Origin: Chloroflexota bacterium
GTDB lineage: Bacteria > Chloroflexota > Anaerolineae > UBA4142 > SHND01
Length of the DNA: 35,038 bases
Direction: 5' to 3'
NCBI GenBank assembly: GCA_029778615.1
Contig: JAKOPZ010000224.1
Span: 1 to 35,038, forward strand
The position numbers and the translations under genes were made by a program. The notes under the pieces are model-generated. The model was given only the letters and a program-made list of their open reading frames with translations, had not been told where the DNA came from and made no database searches. Below, piece by piece: positions 7,450 to 14,125 of the stretch (the stretch's first letter is position 1; the number at the start of each line of letters is the position of its first letter).

Positions 7450-8859
7450 TTATTGACTGCCCAAATCGGTGAGGTTCTGCTTGAAATATTCTTGGGTGTT
7501 TTGAATTGCCGCACTCACCGCTTCCTGCACCGTCGCGTCGCCATAGAACGCGCGCTGGATTTCATTGTTCAACGCGCCTTCCACTTCGAGCCACGTAGTC
7601 GCCACAGGCACGCGGCGGATGTTTGGAATCATGTCGAGATACATCTTGTTGTTTGCAGGCGGTTCGCTCGAGACGAGGAAATCGTTCGATTCGGCAATCC
7701 GTTTCATCGAAGGCACCGTGCGTCCTGTTTTTGCCAATTGGGATTGACCGACGGGTCCGTTCGCAAATTCCGTAAACGCCCACGCGAGGTCATGATTTTT
7801 TCCATCTTTGCTGATGCAGTAACCGTCGCTGTGCAAAATCGTCGCGGTGGTCTTGTCGCTTGGCATCGGCGCAACGTCCCACTCGAATGCTTCTTCAATC
7901 GTCTCGCGCAATTCAGGTGTTTCGACGCGGCTGTTCAAGTACATGCCCATCGTCCCGTGTTCAAAACGCGATTGGTCGCCTTCGGTGGCTTCGTCCGCTT
8001 TGGAGGGCACCACATGATGTTTGTTTTGCAAATCCACAAACCATTGAAACGCTTCCATCGCGGCGGGCGAATCGAGCGTCAACTTGGTGGGACGGTCCAC
8101 ATTGTCCACCAGTTCGCCGCCGTGCGCCCAGATGAACGGAGCGAGGCGAATCGTCGAAGGCGCGATGCCCAAACCGTATTGGTCAATCTTGCCATCGCCG
8201 TTCGTGTCCTTGGTCAATGCTTTCGCGGCGTTCAAGAAATCGTCCCATGTCCAACCCGCTTTGGGCAGCGGCACGTTCGCTTTTTCAAAGAGGTCTTTGT
8301 TGTAATAGACTTCGAGCGACGAGATGTTTTGTGGGATGCAAAATTGTTTGCCCTGAAACTTGAACGCATCCAACACTTGCGGATAAAAATCGTCAATCTT
8401 CATCACGGTGCTGGCTTTAAGATAATCGTCCACCGGAATCAACACATCCTTGATGGCGAATTGTCCAAAGCGCCGATAGTTGATGTTGATGACATCGGGC
8501 GGTGTTTTCGCCGCGTACAGCGCCGCGATTTTTTGGTCAAACTCGTCGTCGTTCGGGATATTGACCAAATTGATTTTGACGCCGGGATGCTGCTCTTCAA
8601 ATGCTTCCGCGAGCTGTTCAAACCCTTCCACTTCGTCCGCGCCTTCATTGATATAGAATGAAATTTCGCCGCTCAAACCGGCGGGCGCGGATGTGGACAC
8701 AGGGGCGGGAGTGGGTGCGGCGGTCGGCGCAGGCGGGTTCGTTGGCGGGGGGGGGGGATTCGTCGGCACGGCGGTGGGCGGCGCACCGCCGCACGCAACA
8801 ACGGCAAGCGCCAGCAAGATACCGACGGAAACAAACAAAACACGTACAGCTGCTTTCAT
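7450..8859 (-). CDS. ABC transporter sugar-binding lipoprotein (CUT1 family)
   Basis: Extracytoplasmic solute-binding protein (SBP_bac_1) of 469 residues that captures a sugar or oligosaccharide for the permeases encoded just upstream. The signal sequence ends in a lipobox with Cys23 (LAVVAC). A Pro/Thr/Ala-rich tether follows to about residue 60, then the binding domain begins (GEISFYINEGADEVEGFEQL). Typical family blocks are TPPDVININYRRF, LEVYYNKDLFEKANV and the Ca-loop-like DTNGDGKIDQYGL. A strong ribosome site (GAGGAGG) precedes the ATG at 8859. The Pro-rich tether contains a run of 11 C on the coding strand (8747-8757), a possible slippage site. The ligand cannot be told from sequence; the gene is last in the transporter operon, whereas it is often first. 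Confidence 0.93.
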   Translation of the reverse strand: MKAAVRVLFVSVGILLALAVVACGGAPPTAVPTNPPPPPTNPPAPTAAPTPAPVSTSAPAGLSGEISFYINEGADEVEGFEQLAEAFEEQHPGVKINLVNIPNDDEFDQKIAALYAAKTPPDVININYRRFGQFAIKDVLIPVDDYLKASTVMKIDDFYPQVLDAFKFQGKQFCIPQNISSLEVYYNKDLFEKANVPLPKAGWTWDDFLNAAKALTKDTNGDGKIDQYGLGIAPSTIRLAPFIWAHGGELVDNVDRPTKLTLDSPAAMEAFQWFVDLQNKHHVVPSKADEATEGDQSRFEHGTMGMYLNSRVETPELRETIEEAFEWDVAPMPSDKTTATILHSDGYCISKDGKNHDLAWAFTEFANGPVGQSQLAKTGRTVPSMKRIAESNDFLVSSEPPANNKMYLDMIPNIRRVPVATTWLEVEGALNNEIQRAFYGDATVQEAVSAAIQNTQEYFKQNLTDLGSQ

Positions 8860-8872
8860 TTATTCCTCCTCG

Positions 8873-8899
8873 AAAAAATGTATTCTCGGCGCGCGAGAA
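8873..8899 (-). terminator. Weak hairpin plus T6 tract before the binding-protein gene
   Basis: TTCTCG (8883-8888) and CGAGAA (8894-8899) form a 6-bp stem with a 5-base loop. In the minus transcript, four bases then six T follow, just ahead of the ribosome site of the binding-protein gene. It may act as a partial terminator or RNA-processing site that sets permease versus binding-protein levels. The short stem and the 4-base gap before the T-run make this tentative. Confidence 0.35.
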
Positions 8900-8938
8900 C
8901 GAGCCGTGAGTTTACACGAAGCGTTTTCGTCGCGCAAA

Positions 8939-9775
8939 TCAACCCCGCCCCACCACACGCGCCAACGCGATTTGTCCCTGCAAAAAATAACGCTGCGCGA
9001 ACGCGAACAAAAAAACGACCGGCGCGACGATGATTGCCGATGCCGCCATCAACACGGGAAAATTACTCTTGTGCGCCTGTTCCAGCAAACGCACCGCGAT
9101 GGGCAGCGTGTAATTCGCTTCGGAATTCAGGAACAACTGCGCGTCAATGTAATTGCTCCAATACAAGGCGAACGACAACACCGCCACCGCAATCACGGCG
9201 GGACGCGCGAGCGGCAGCGCGACCCAGTACCACACTTGCAGCGCGTTCGCGCCATCCAAACGCGCGGCGTCATACAATTCCGTCGGCACACGCGAAAATG
9301 CGACGTAAAACAAAATCACATAAAACGGACTCGTCCCCATGATGCCGGGCGCGAGCAGCGGCAGAATGGTATCAATCCAACCCAATTGCGTGAACAAAAC
9401 AAAGCGCGGCACCCACGTCGCGGTCGCAGGCACGAGCAGCAGCGCAATGCTCAGCGTCAACCACAGCGCGCGAGCGCGCGGCGACACTTGCGCCATCGCC
9501 AAGCCCGCCCACGACGCGGTGAGCAAGGTGAGCGGTACGGCAAAGAACACGACGCGGAGCGAATTGAACGTCACCTGCGCGAGCGCAACATAATCGTTTA
9601 CCCGCGCGTAATTTTCAAACGCGAGCGGCGGCGTGAACAATTGAAATTCGCGCGGCGGCGGCAGTCCAACCGGACGCAGGGAATATGACAGCATCCACAC
9701 TAAGGGAAACAAAAACAAAATAACGAGGACTGCCAAGCCCGCGTATCGCAAGCCCGCGCGCGCAATACGTGCCAT
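8939..9775 (-). CDS. Sugar ABC transporter permease (MalG/CUT1-type)
   Basis: Inner-membrane permease of 278 residues. The first membrane helix is at residues ~10-30, and about six helices are seen in all. The cytoplasmic EAA loop that docks the ATPase is ELYDAARLDGANALQVWYWV followed by ALPLARPA. The N-terminal PLVWMLSYSLRP is typical of the MalG-like partner. Its ATG (9775) directly abuts the stop of the MalF-like gene (9776-9778), indicating coupled translation. No ATPase gene lies in the window; CUT1 systems often share a MsmK/MalK-type ATPase encoded elsewhere. Confidence 0.93.
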   Translation of the reverse strand: MARIARAGLRYAGLAVLVILFLFPLVWMLSYSLRPVGLPPPREFQLFTPPLAFENYARVNDYVALAQVTFNSLRVVFFAVPLTLLTASWAGLAMAQVSPRARALWLTLSIALLLVPATATWVPRFVLFTQLGWIDTILPLLAPGIMGTSPFYVILFYVAFSRVPTELYDAARLDGANALQVWYWVALPLARPAVIAVAVLSFALYWSNYIDAQLFLNSEANYTLPIAVRLLEQAHKSNFPVLMAASAIIVAPVVFLFAFAQRYFLQGQIALARVVGRG

Positions 9776-10681
9776 CTAATCCAATTCCTCCAGACGAAAC
9801 CAGCGCCGCATCGCGAGCACTTGACCCGCCACAATCGCCAGCGTGACAACATACACCAACGCTGTAGTCGCCGACGCATAACCGTAACGAAACAAACCGA
9901 ACGCTTCGTCAAAAATATAGTGCGGCAAAAAATACGTGGTGTAGTACGGACCGTTTTCAGTCGTCAACAAACCCGTCACAAAGACGCCTTGAAATGTGAG
10001 CGCAATATCGCGGAACGACAAGAGCAGCAGCGTCGGCACCAACAGCGGCAGAACAATATGACGAAAACGCTGCCAGCGATTCGCGCCGTCCACCGCCGCG
10101 TTTTCCAACATCTCGTGCGAAATCATTTGCAGCGCGGCGAGCATCAAAATAAATCCCTCGCCCAATTGAAACAACCACATGACGACCACCGACGCGCGCG
10201 CGGTGAACGGAATCGTCAGCCACGGTACGCCTTGAATCCCAAACGCTTGCAGCGCGAGATTCACCACGCCAAAACCCGGATTCAAAATCAAAAGCCATAC
10301 GAGGGCGTACGCGACTTCGGGAATAATCGTCGGCACGTACACACTCGCCCGCGCAAACCCAAACGCGCGCCCGCTCCGATTGAGCAAGAGCGCGAGCACT
10401 AATGCGCCGGTCACGCGCAGCGGCACGGCAATCAAAATGAACCACGCGGAATTGTACAGCGCGCGCTGAAACAATTGGTCCACCAACCAATGTCCAAAAT
10501 TGGCAAAGTTGTTCCAACGCGGCGCGGTGAACAAATCATAGTCGGTGAAACCGAGCAGGAACGTTGCCGCCATCGGCAGCAGAATGAGGACAAACACTCC
10601 CAAGAGGAACGGAAGCAAAAGCAAAACAAGTTGTGTGCGATACGAGGGATGGAACAGCCGCAAAGGAAACGAACGCCTCAT
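9776..10681 (-). CDS. Sugar ABC transporter permease (MalF/CUT1-type)
   Basis: Inner-membrane permease of 301 residues, partner of the next gene. The first helix (TQLVLLLLPFLLGVFVLILL) is followed by a short periplasmic stretch (LGFTDYDLFTAPRWNNFANF) and five more helices. The EAA loop is ENAAVDGANRWQRFRHIVLP. The ATG at 10681 overlaps the upstream stop (ATGA) and gives the expected N-terminus (MRRSFPLRLFHPSYR). The frame stays open 100 codons further upstream, but that stretch is the shadow of the membrane-protein gene at 10678-11862. Confidence 0.93.
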   Translation of the reverse strand: MRRSFPLRLFHPSYRTQLVLLLLPFLLGVFVLILLPMAATFLLGFTDYDLFTAPRWNNFANFGHWLVDQLFQRALYNSAWFILIAVPLRVTGALVLALLLNRSGRAFGFARASVYVPTIIPEVAYALVWLLILNPGFGVVNLALQAFGIQGVPWLTIPFTARASVVVMWLFQLGEGFILMLAALQMISHEMLENAAVDGANRWQRFRHIVLPLLVPTLLLLSFRDIALTFQGVFVTGLLTTENGPYYTTYFLPHYIFDEAFGLFRYGYASATTALVYVVTLAIVAGQVLAMRRWFRLEELD

Positions 10682-11862
10682 TTGAGACGCGCTCCCGCGA
10701 AATTTTGTTGTACGCATCGCCGCGCCGAACGGCTCCACTCCCATAGCCACACGCGCGTCAACCTCAACTCGACGATGAACAACGCCACCGCGACGACGAG
10801 CAATAGCGGCAGGTTCCAAAACATTCCAGTCGCGAGCAGCGCGCCCAAAAACAAACCATGAATGACGAGCCGAATCAACAGCAGCCAATGGTCGGCAGGT
10901 TCGCGCGGCACGCGTGCCTGCGCGAACGCCCACCACGTAACGCCCACAAATAACGCGAGCGTCAGCACAAACACAACCCACACCTCATTACGATAGACTG
11001 AAGCGTCATCCGGCACAAACGGCAGCGCCGCCGTATTTTCCAATGCCACAAACGGCACGAGCGTCGCAATCAGCGCGAGAAATGCGAGAATGGGGACGAC
11101 CCATTGTAGGGAACGAACGCCGTTTCGTTCCGTCCCATCCCGTTTTCGTTCCGTCCCATCCCGTTTTCGTTCCGTCCCATCGCGTTTTCGTTCCGTCCCA
11201 TCGCGTTTTCGTTCCGTCCCATCCCGTTTTCGTTCCGTCCCATCCCGTTTTCGTTCCGTCCCATCGCGTTTTCGTTCCGTCTCGTGACGCGCGCGCACCC
11301 ACCGCGTAAAAAACGAAAACCAAAACGCGACAAAGAGCCACGCGAAAAAATTGCCCCACGGCACGCCGAACCAGCCCTGGTCCGCGCGAATCGTCCACGT
11401 CCACAATCCCAACCGAATTGCAATCGCATCAATCGCCAAATCCAAAAGAATCGCCCACACCGCATCTGCCATTGGCGCAACAACGACAAATGACGAATGA
11501 CGAATGACGAAAGCCACATTTCTATTTGTCCTTGGTCCCTCGTCTTTCGTCGGGTTGATGGACGCATCACTCACGCCCAGCGCGTCGGTGATATTCATTG
11601 CGCCCGCGATAATCAGCGCCCACGTCAACGCAATCGCAATCGGCACATCGCCGAGCAAAATCCAATTTTCGTTATAGCGATACGTGCCAAACAAAAAAAT
11701 ATCGCCTTGCTCCAACAGCAAGCCGAATAGAAACGCGGTAATCAATTCAACAAAACGCGCGCGAGAATGTTTCCACGCGCGAAGCGCAGTGACAACAAAA
11801 GTGATCATTACACCGAGCTGTAGAAACGCGTACCAAAAGTCTGGCGTTGTCCCAATCTCCAA
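10678..11862 (-). CDS. CruF/DUF422-like membrane protein with repeat insertions
   Basis: An integral membrane protein of 394 residues with about eight helices. It resembles the carotenoid biosynthesis (CruF/bisanhydrobacterioruberin hydratase, DUF422) family: FLFGLLLEQGDIFLFGTYRYN, then PIAIALTWALIIAGA, LLDLAIDAIAIRLGLWTW and GVPWGNFFAWLFVAFWFSFF. Two foreign-looking stretches interrupt it. One is a heptamer palindrome (11485-11551) encoding DEGPRTNRNVAFVIRHSSFV. The other is seven copies of ERKRDGT from a 21-bp tandem repeat (11127-11284) in a predicted cytoplasmic loop. Both keep the frame. The start is uncertain: a TTG at 11862 lies in a GGAG-rich heptamer array that could supply ribosome sites. 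No other carotenoid gene is near; the stop overlaps the permease start, so it is co-translated with the sugar transporter. Confidence 0.65.
   Translation of the reverse strand: MEIGTTPDFWYAFLQLGVMITFVVTALRAWKHSRARFVELITAFLFGLLLEQGDIFLFGTYRYNENWILLGDVPIAIALTWALIIAGAMNITDALGVSDASINPTKDEGPRTNRNVAFVIRHSSFVVVAPMADAVWAILLDLAIDAIAIRLGLWTWTIRADQGWFGVPWGNFFAWLFVAFWFSFFTRWVRARHETERKRDGTERKRDGTERKRDGTERKRDGTERKRDGTERKRDGTERKRDGTERNGVRSLQWVVPILAFLALIATLVPFVALENTAALPFVPDDASVYRNEVWVVFVLTLALFVGVTWWAFAQARVPREPADHWLLLIRLVIHGLFLGALLATGMFWNLPLLLVVAVALFIVELRLTRVWLWEWSRSARRCVQQNFAGARLK
11106..11131 (+). repeat. GTAG-headed palindrome inside CruF-like gene
   Basis: GTAG (11106-11109) is followed by GGAACGAA (11110-11117) and its inverted copy TTCGTTCC (11124-11131) with a 6-base loop. 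It abuts the 21-bp tandem array, whose unit starts with the same GTTCC sequence, suggesting the array expanded from this element. Confidence 0.6.
11127..11284 (-). repeat. 21-bp tandem repeat encoding (ERKRDGT)7
   Basis: Seven full 21-bp units plus a partial eighth. Units differ only at one synonymous site (CGG or CGC for Arg), in the order C C G G C C G on the plus strand. This suggests an 84-bp (four-unit) secondary duplication. Each unit is itself three heptamers long. The product is a highly charged heptapeptide repeat in a loop between membrane helices. Confidence 0.92.
11485..11551. repeat. Heptamer-unit palindrome (GACRAAT type) inside CruF-like gene
   Basis: Left arm: GACAAAT, GACGAAT twice, GACGAAA (11485-11512). 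After an 11-base spacer, the right arm read in reverse complement is GACGAAA, GACGAGG, GACCAAG, GACAAAT (11524-11551). The phase of seven is strict on both sides. It is translated in frame within the membrane protein. Confidence 0.85.
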
Positions 11863-11888
11863 TCTCCAGTCTCCAATCTCCAGTCTCT
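11854..11888. repeat. Single-arm heptamer array (AATCTCC/AGTCTCC)
   Basis: Five exact-phase heptamers (AATCTCC twice, AGTCTCC, AATCTCC, AGTCTCT) between the ferredoxin stop and the CruF-like start. On the coding strand it reads as GGAGAYT repeats, so each unit carries a GGAG that could act as a ribosome site for the TTG start at 11862. The unit is shared with the elements at 4154, 12888 and 32626. Confidence 0.85.
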
Positions 11889-12135
11889 ATTTTGTTTTCC
11901 CAAAATACGCGTAATTCATTTGAATATATTCACGCCACTGTTCGGGCACCTGGTCTTCGGGAAAAATCGCGCTCACGGGACATTCCGGCGCGCACGCGCC
12001 ACAGTCAATACATTCGTCGGGATTGATATACAACATGTTATCTTCGGGTCCGCCGTGAATACAATCCACCGGACACACCGCCACACACGACGCATCTTTA
12101 ACATCCACACACGGTTCGGCAATGATATATGCCAT
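11887..12135 (-). CDS. fdxA: Seven-iron ferredoxin (3Fe-4S/4Fe-4S), FdxA-type
   Basis: A soluble electron carrier of 82 residues. The first cluster motif is C9-x7-C17-x3-C21-P, lacking the cysteine at position 12, as in 3Fe-4S sites. The second is C42-x2-C45-x2-C48-x3-C52-P. C25 follows in the VDC block typical of Azotobacter FdI-like proteins, and the DECIDCGACAPECP plus FPEDQVPEQW tail is characteristic of FdxA. The ribosome site AAAGGAA lies about 8 bases upstream of the ATG. Its redox partner is not evident; the neighbours are a Uma2-containing gene and a CruF-like membrane protein, so co-operonic use is only a possibility. Confidence 0.93.
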   Translation of the reverse strand: MAYIIAEPCVDVKDASCVAVCPVDCIHGGPEDNMLYINPDECIDCGACAPECPVSAIFPEDQVPEQWREYIQMNYAYFGKTK

Positions 12136-12155
12136 GCAACAATTCCTTTGTGCTT

Positions 12156-13286
12156 TTATTTCGCGCCCGTCAACAAACGGCGCAATATCTGAATTTCAGA
12201 ATCATTCAAGCCACGAATTTCCGCGAGACAATCCAAAGCATCCGGCAGATTCTCTTGCAACAACCATTCCTTGCGAAACCAAAAGCCCGGAATTACGCGC
12301 GAATGGAATTTGTCCTCTTGGTCTGCCAAAATCGGCTGATATTTTCCACTGTCATCCAGACCAAAATAATCCACGCGCTGCTTGCCTTGACGCGGGTCAA
12401 TGATGAGATATTCACGCACACCGATTTCTTCGTATTCGTAGAACTTGTCTGCCCGGTCTCGCCCCACGCTCTCATCTGACACGATCTCGACAACAAAATC
12501 AGCGGCGCCCGCCAAGTGCGTTGCTTTGAGTCGCTCACGATTTTGTTGCGAAAGAAAAATCAAGTCGGGTTCGCGCGCAACATTCACCAATGCACGCATC
12601 ACAATCCGGTCAGTCAAGACAATTCCCAAACCCAGCAATTCGACAAACATACCCAAAACGCGGTCCAAGAAATTAACCAGCTGTTGATGTTTCACACTGA
12701 CAGGCATATAGACTCGCACCTCCCCGTTGACCCACTCGGTCTGCACGCCTTGATCCTCAAGCGCGAGATACTCTTCGAATGTAATCTTGCGAACATGTTC
12801 TCCAACCCGGAGGGCGGGCAAAGTTTGATATTCCATACGTACCTCTTTCAATCGACTCTCGCGCACGAGATGCACCTGCGGCAACTCCATCTCCAAATCT
12901 CTTGTCTCCAGTCTCCCTTTATCACGCACACGCCAATACACCGCGCTCGCTTCCTCAATCAACCGCGCCACGTCCACGCCATAACATGCAGGCGCGTAGG
13001 GTTTCAAATAATTAATGCCGCGTCCCAGAACCTTGATAACGCCATTGTAATTGCCCTTGCGGAGATGATGAAATCCCACGCCGACTTGCAAGATGCCCTT
13101 GTAAAAATTGCGAATCGTCGTATCCGTTTCCGCGCGCCAAATCCATTCCAACGTTTCATGCTGCTCAAAATATTCGCCGCGATTGAATTGCTCGAACGCG
13201 TGCAGCATTCCCGGCGTTGGCGCGCGGTCACAGCACGCGCGCGTGGGGGGGTCAACGGTAGAGAGGACAGCAGGAATATCGTTCAT
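12156..13286 (-). CDS. DUF309-Uma2 composite protein
   Basis: One open frame of 376 residues joins two families. Residues ~25-125 are a DUF309 domain (FNRGEYFEQHETLEWIWRAE, FYKGILQVGVGFHHLRKGNY). Residues ~165-345 are a Uma2 (DUF820) domain with a PD-(D/E)XK-like core: D241 in REPDLIF, E267 in VVEIVSDES, then DKFYEYEEIGVREYLIIDP. Uma2 proteins are restriction-endonuclease-fold proteins of unknown role. The linker (RLETRDLEMELP) is encoded by a heptamer array (12888-12916). An ATG at 12836 with a good ribosome site (AAGAGGT, 7 bases upstream) sits exactly where a stand-alone Uma2 protein would start. It may therefore be a fusion, or two genes whose separating stop was lost. The ATG at 13286 overlaps the upstream stop (ATGA). 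Confidence 0.82.
   Translation of the reverse strand: MNDIPAVLSTVDPPTRACCDRAPTPGMLHAFEQFNRGEYFEQHETLEWIWRAETDTTIRNFYKGILQVGVGFHHLRKGNYNGVIKVLGRGINYLKPYAPACYGVDVARLIEEASAVYWRVRDKGRLETRDLEMELPQVHLVRESRLKEVRMEYQTLPALRVGEHVRKITFEEYLALEDQGVQTEWVNGEVRVYMPVSVKHQQLVNFLDRVLGMFVELLGLGIVLTDRIVMRALVNVAREPDLIFLSQQNRERLKATHLAGAADFVVEIVSDESVGRDRADKFYEYEEIGVREYLIIDPRQGKQRVDYFGLDDSGKYQPILADQEDKFHSRVIPGFWFRKEWLLQENLPDALDCLAEIRGLNDSEIQILRRLLTGAK
12834..12848 (-). promoter_or_regulatory. Internal ribosome site and ATG for a stand-alone Uma2 product
   Basis: On the minus strand AAGAGGT precedes the ATG at 12836 by about 6-7 bases, inside the composite frame. It would start a 226-residue protein (MEYQTLPALRVGEH...), the usual length of a single Uma2 protein. 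Confidence 0.55.
12888..12916. repeat. Heptamer array at the DUF309-Uma2 junction
   Basis: Heptamers CATCTCC, AATCTCT, TGTCTCC and AGTCTCC, with one extra base after the first, lie within the coding sequence between the two domains. Elsewhere in the window the same unit is intergenic. Confidence 0.75.
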
Positions 13287-14077
13287 CCTTCGCCTTTTTC
13301 AATCTTGACATACGCCACTTCCATCCACTCTCTCATCGGCACCGCGACACGCGCAAACGAAAATTCTTTGCCCGGTCCCATCGTCGTCGCGTTGTTGTCC
13401 ACCCACGCGACGAATCCGAGCGGCACGTTCGGCGGATTTTTCGCGCGGAATTTTTCTTGCGCGTCCACCATAAAAATCGCTTCGTCCGCGCGCCATTCAA
13501 TTTTGTATTCGTGCCACTGCGTCATGTCAATTTCGTCAAGCAAAATCTCTTGCGCGTTCATCATTTTTTCTGCCGTCGCGAACATTACTTTGTCCATGCC
13601 GGGAATTTTGAACACCGCGTTACCCACCGCCATCGTCAACGCGTCCGCTTTGCCGCCGTTCAAAAATCCCGCGCGCCAACCGTGCCCGCGCAAGCCGCGC
13701 ACAAACGACATGTCGCTTTGCGGCGACGCGTAAAAAAACCAAATCGCGTTCGGCGGCGCTTGCACGTTGCCTGACCAATCGAACGGGTCATTCCAGAAAC
13801 CAAATCCCGCCGTGCCCATCAATTCTCCGGCAGGATGACTAAAGCGCGCGCGCACCGTCAACGTCAACGGCGGCGTCCAATGCAAATTCCAACGCGGCGC
13901 GGTGCGATGGTCGTCAATTTCCGCGTCCGACAATTCATCCGCCACCGCGCCGTCGAGGACCAAGCGCGCAATGCCCGGCGATGATTCAATCGCGCTGTGT
14001 CCAATCGCAAAGCGCACCCAACGCGGATGAAAACCCTTGACAAAACGGTCTTCGATGAAATCCGAATGATTATTCAT
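13283..14077 (-). CDS. Concanavalin A-like lectin/glucanase-fold protein
   Basis: A 264-residue protein without an evident signal peptide. The sequence suggests a GH16-like beta-sandwich: LTLTVRARFSHP, TAGFGFWNDPFD, NAIWFFYASPQSDM, and especially QWHEYKIEWRADEAIFMVDA followed by PLGFVAWVDNN. That block corresponds to the WHxYxIEWxxxxIxFxVDG region of laminarinase-type enzymes. The catalytic EIDxxE motif is not seen: DEIDMTQ occurs, but directly before WHEY and without the second Glu. A binding or non-hydrolytic role is therefore more likely. The start at 14077 has a purine-rich ribosome site (GGAGAGGGGAG) that is the 3' arm of a 9-bp hairpin. The stop overlaps the next gene. Confidence 0.65.
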   Translation of the reverse strand: MNNHSDFIEDRFVKGFHPRWVRFAIGHSAIESSPGIARLVLDGAVADELSDAEIDDHRTAPRWNLHWTPPLTLTVRARFSHPAGELMGTAGFGFWNDPFDWSGNVQAPPNAIWFFYASPQSDMSFVRGLRGHGWRAGFLNGGKADALTMAVGNAVFKIPGMDKVMFATAEKMMNAQEILLDEIDMTQWHEYKIEWRADEAIFMVDAQEKFRAKNPPNVPLGFVAWVDNNATTMGPGKEFSFARVAVPMREWMEVAYVKIEKGEG

Positions 14078-14086
14078 AATTTTTCT

Positions 14087-14109
14087 CCCCTCTCCTTTTG
14101 GGAGAGGGG
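14087..14109 (-). promoter_or_regulatory. Hairpin that pairs the ribosome site of the lectin-fold gene
   Basis: In the minus transcript CCCCUCUCC (14109-14101) can pair with GGAGAGGGG (14095-14087) across a 5-base loop. The second arm is the only good ribosome site, about 10 bases ahead of the AUG at 14077. It may control translation or may simply be a repeat element reused as a ribosome site. Confidence 0.45.
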
Positions 14110-14125
14110 TTGGGGGAGAGGGATG

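Noticed and set aside
7366-8661. Plus-strand open frame of 431 codons
   Set aside because: It is the antisense shadow of the sugar-binding protein gene, with Arg/His-rich composition and no family features.
10682-10981. 100-codon N-terminal extension of the MalF-like permease
   Set aside because: It overlaps the CruF-like gene in another frame and is Arg/Val-rich; the ATG at 10681 with an ATGA overlap gives a normal permease start.
11127-11284. CRISPR array or minisatellite outside genes
   Set aside because: The 21-bp units have no spacers and lie within an intact membrane-protein frame.
13520-13570. GH16 catalytic motif in the lectin-fold protein
   Set aside because: DEIDMTQ resembles EIDxxE but lacks the second Glu and lies directly before the WHEY block, not at the catalytic position.
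12516-13733. Plus-strand open frame of 405 codons
   Set aside because: It spans two well-supported minus-strand genes in antisense; no motif or ribosome site.
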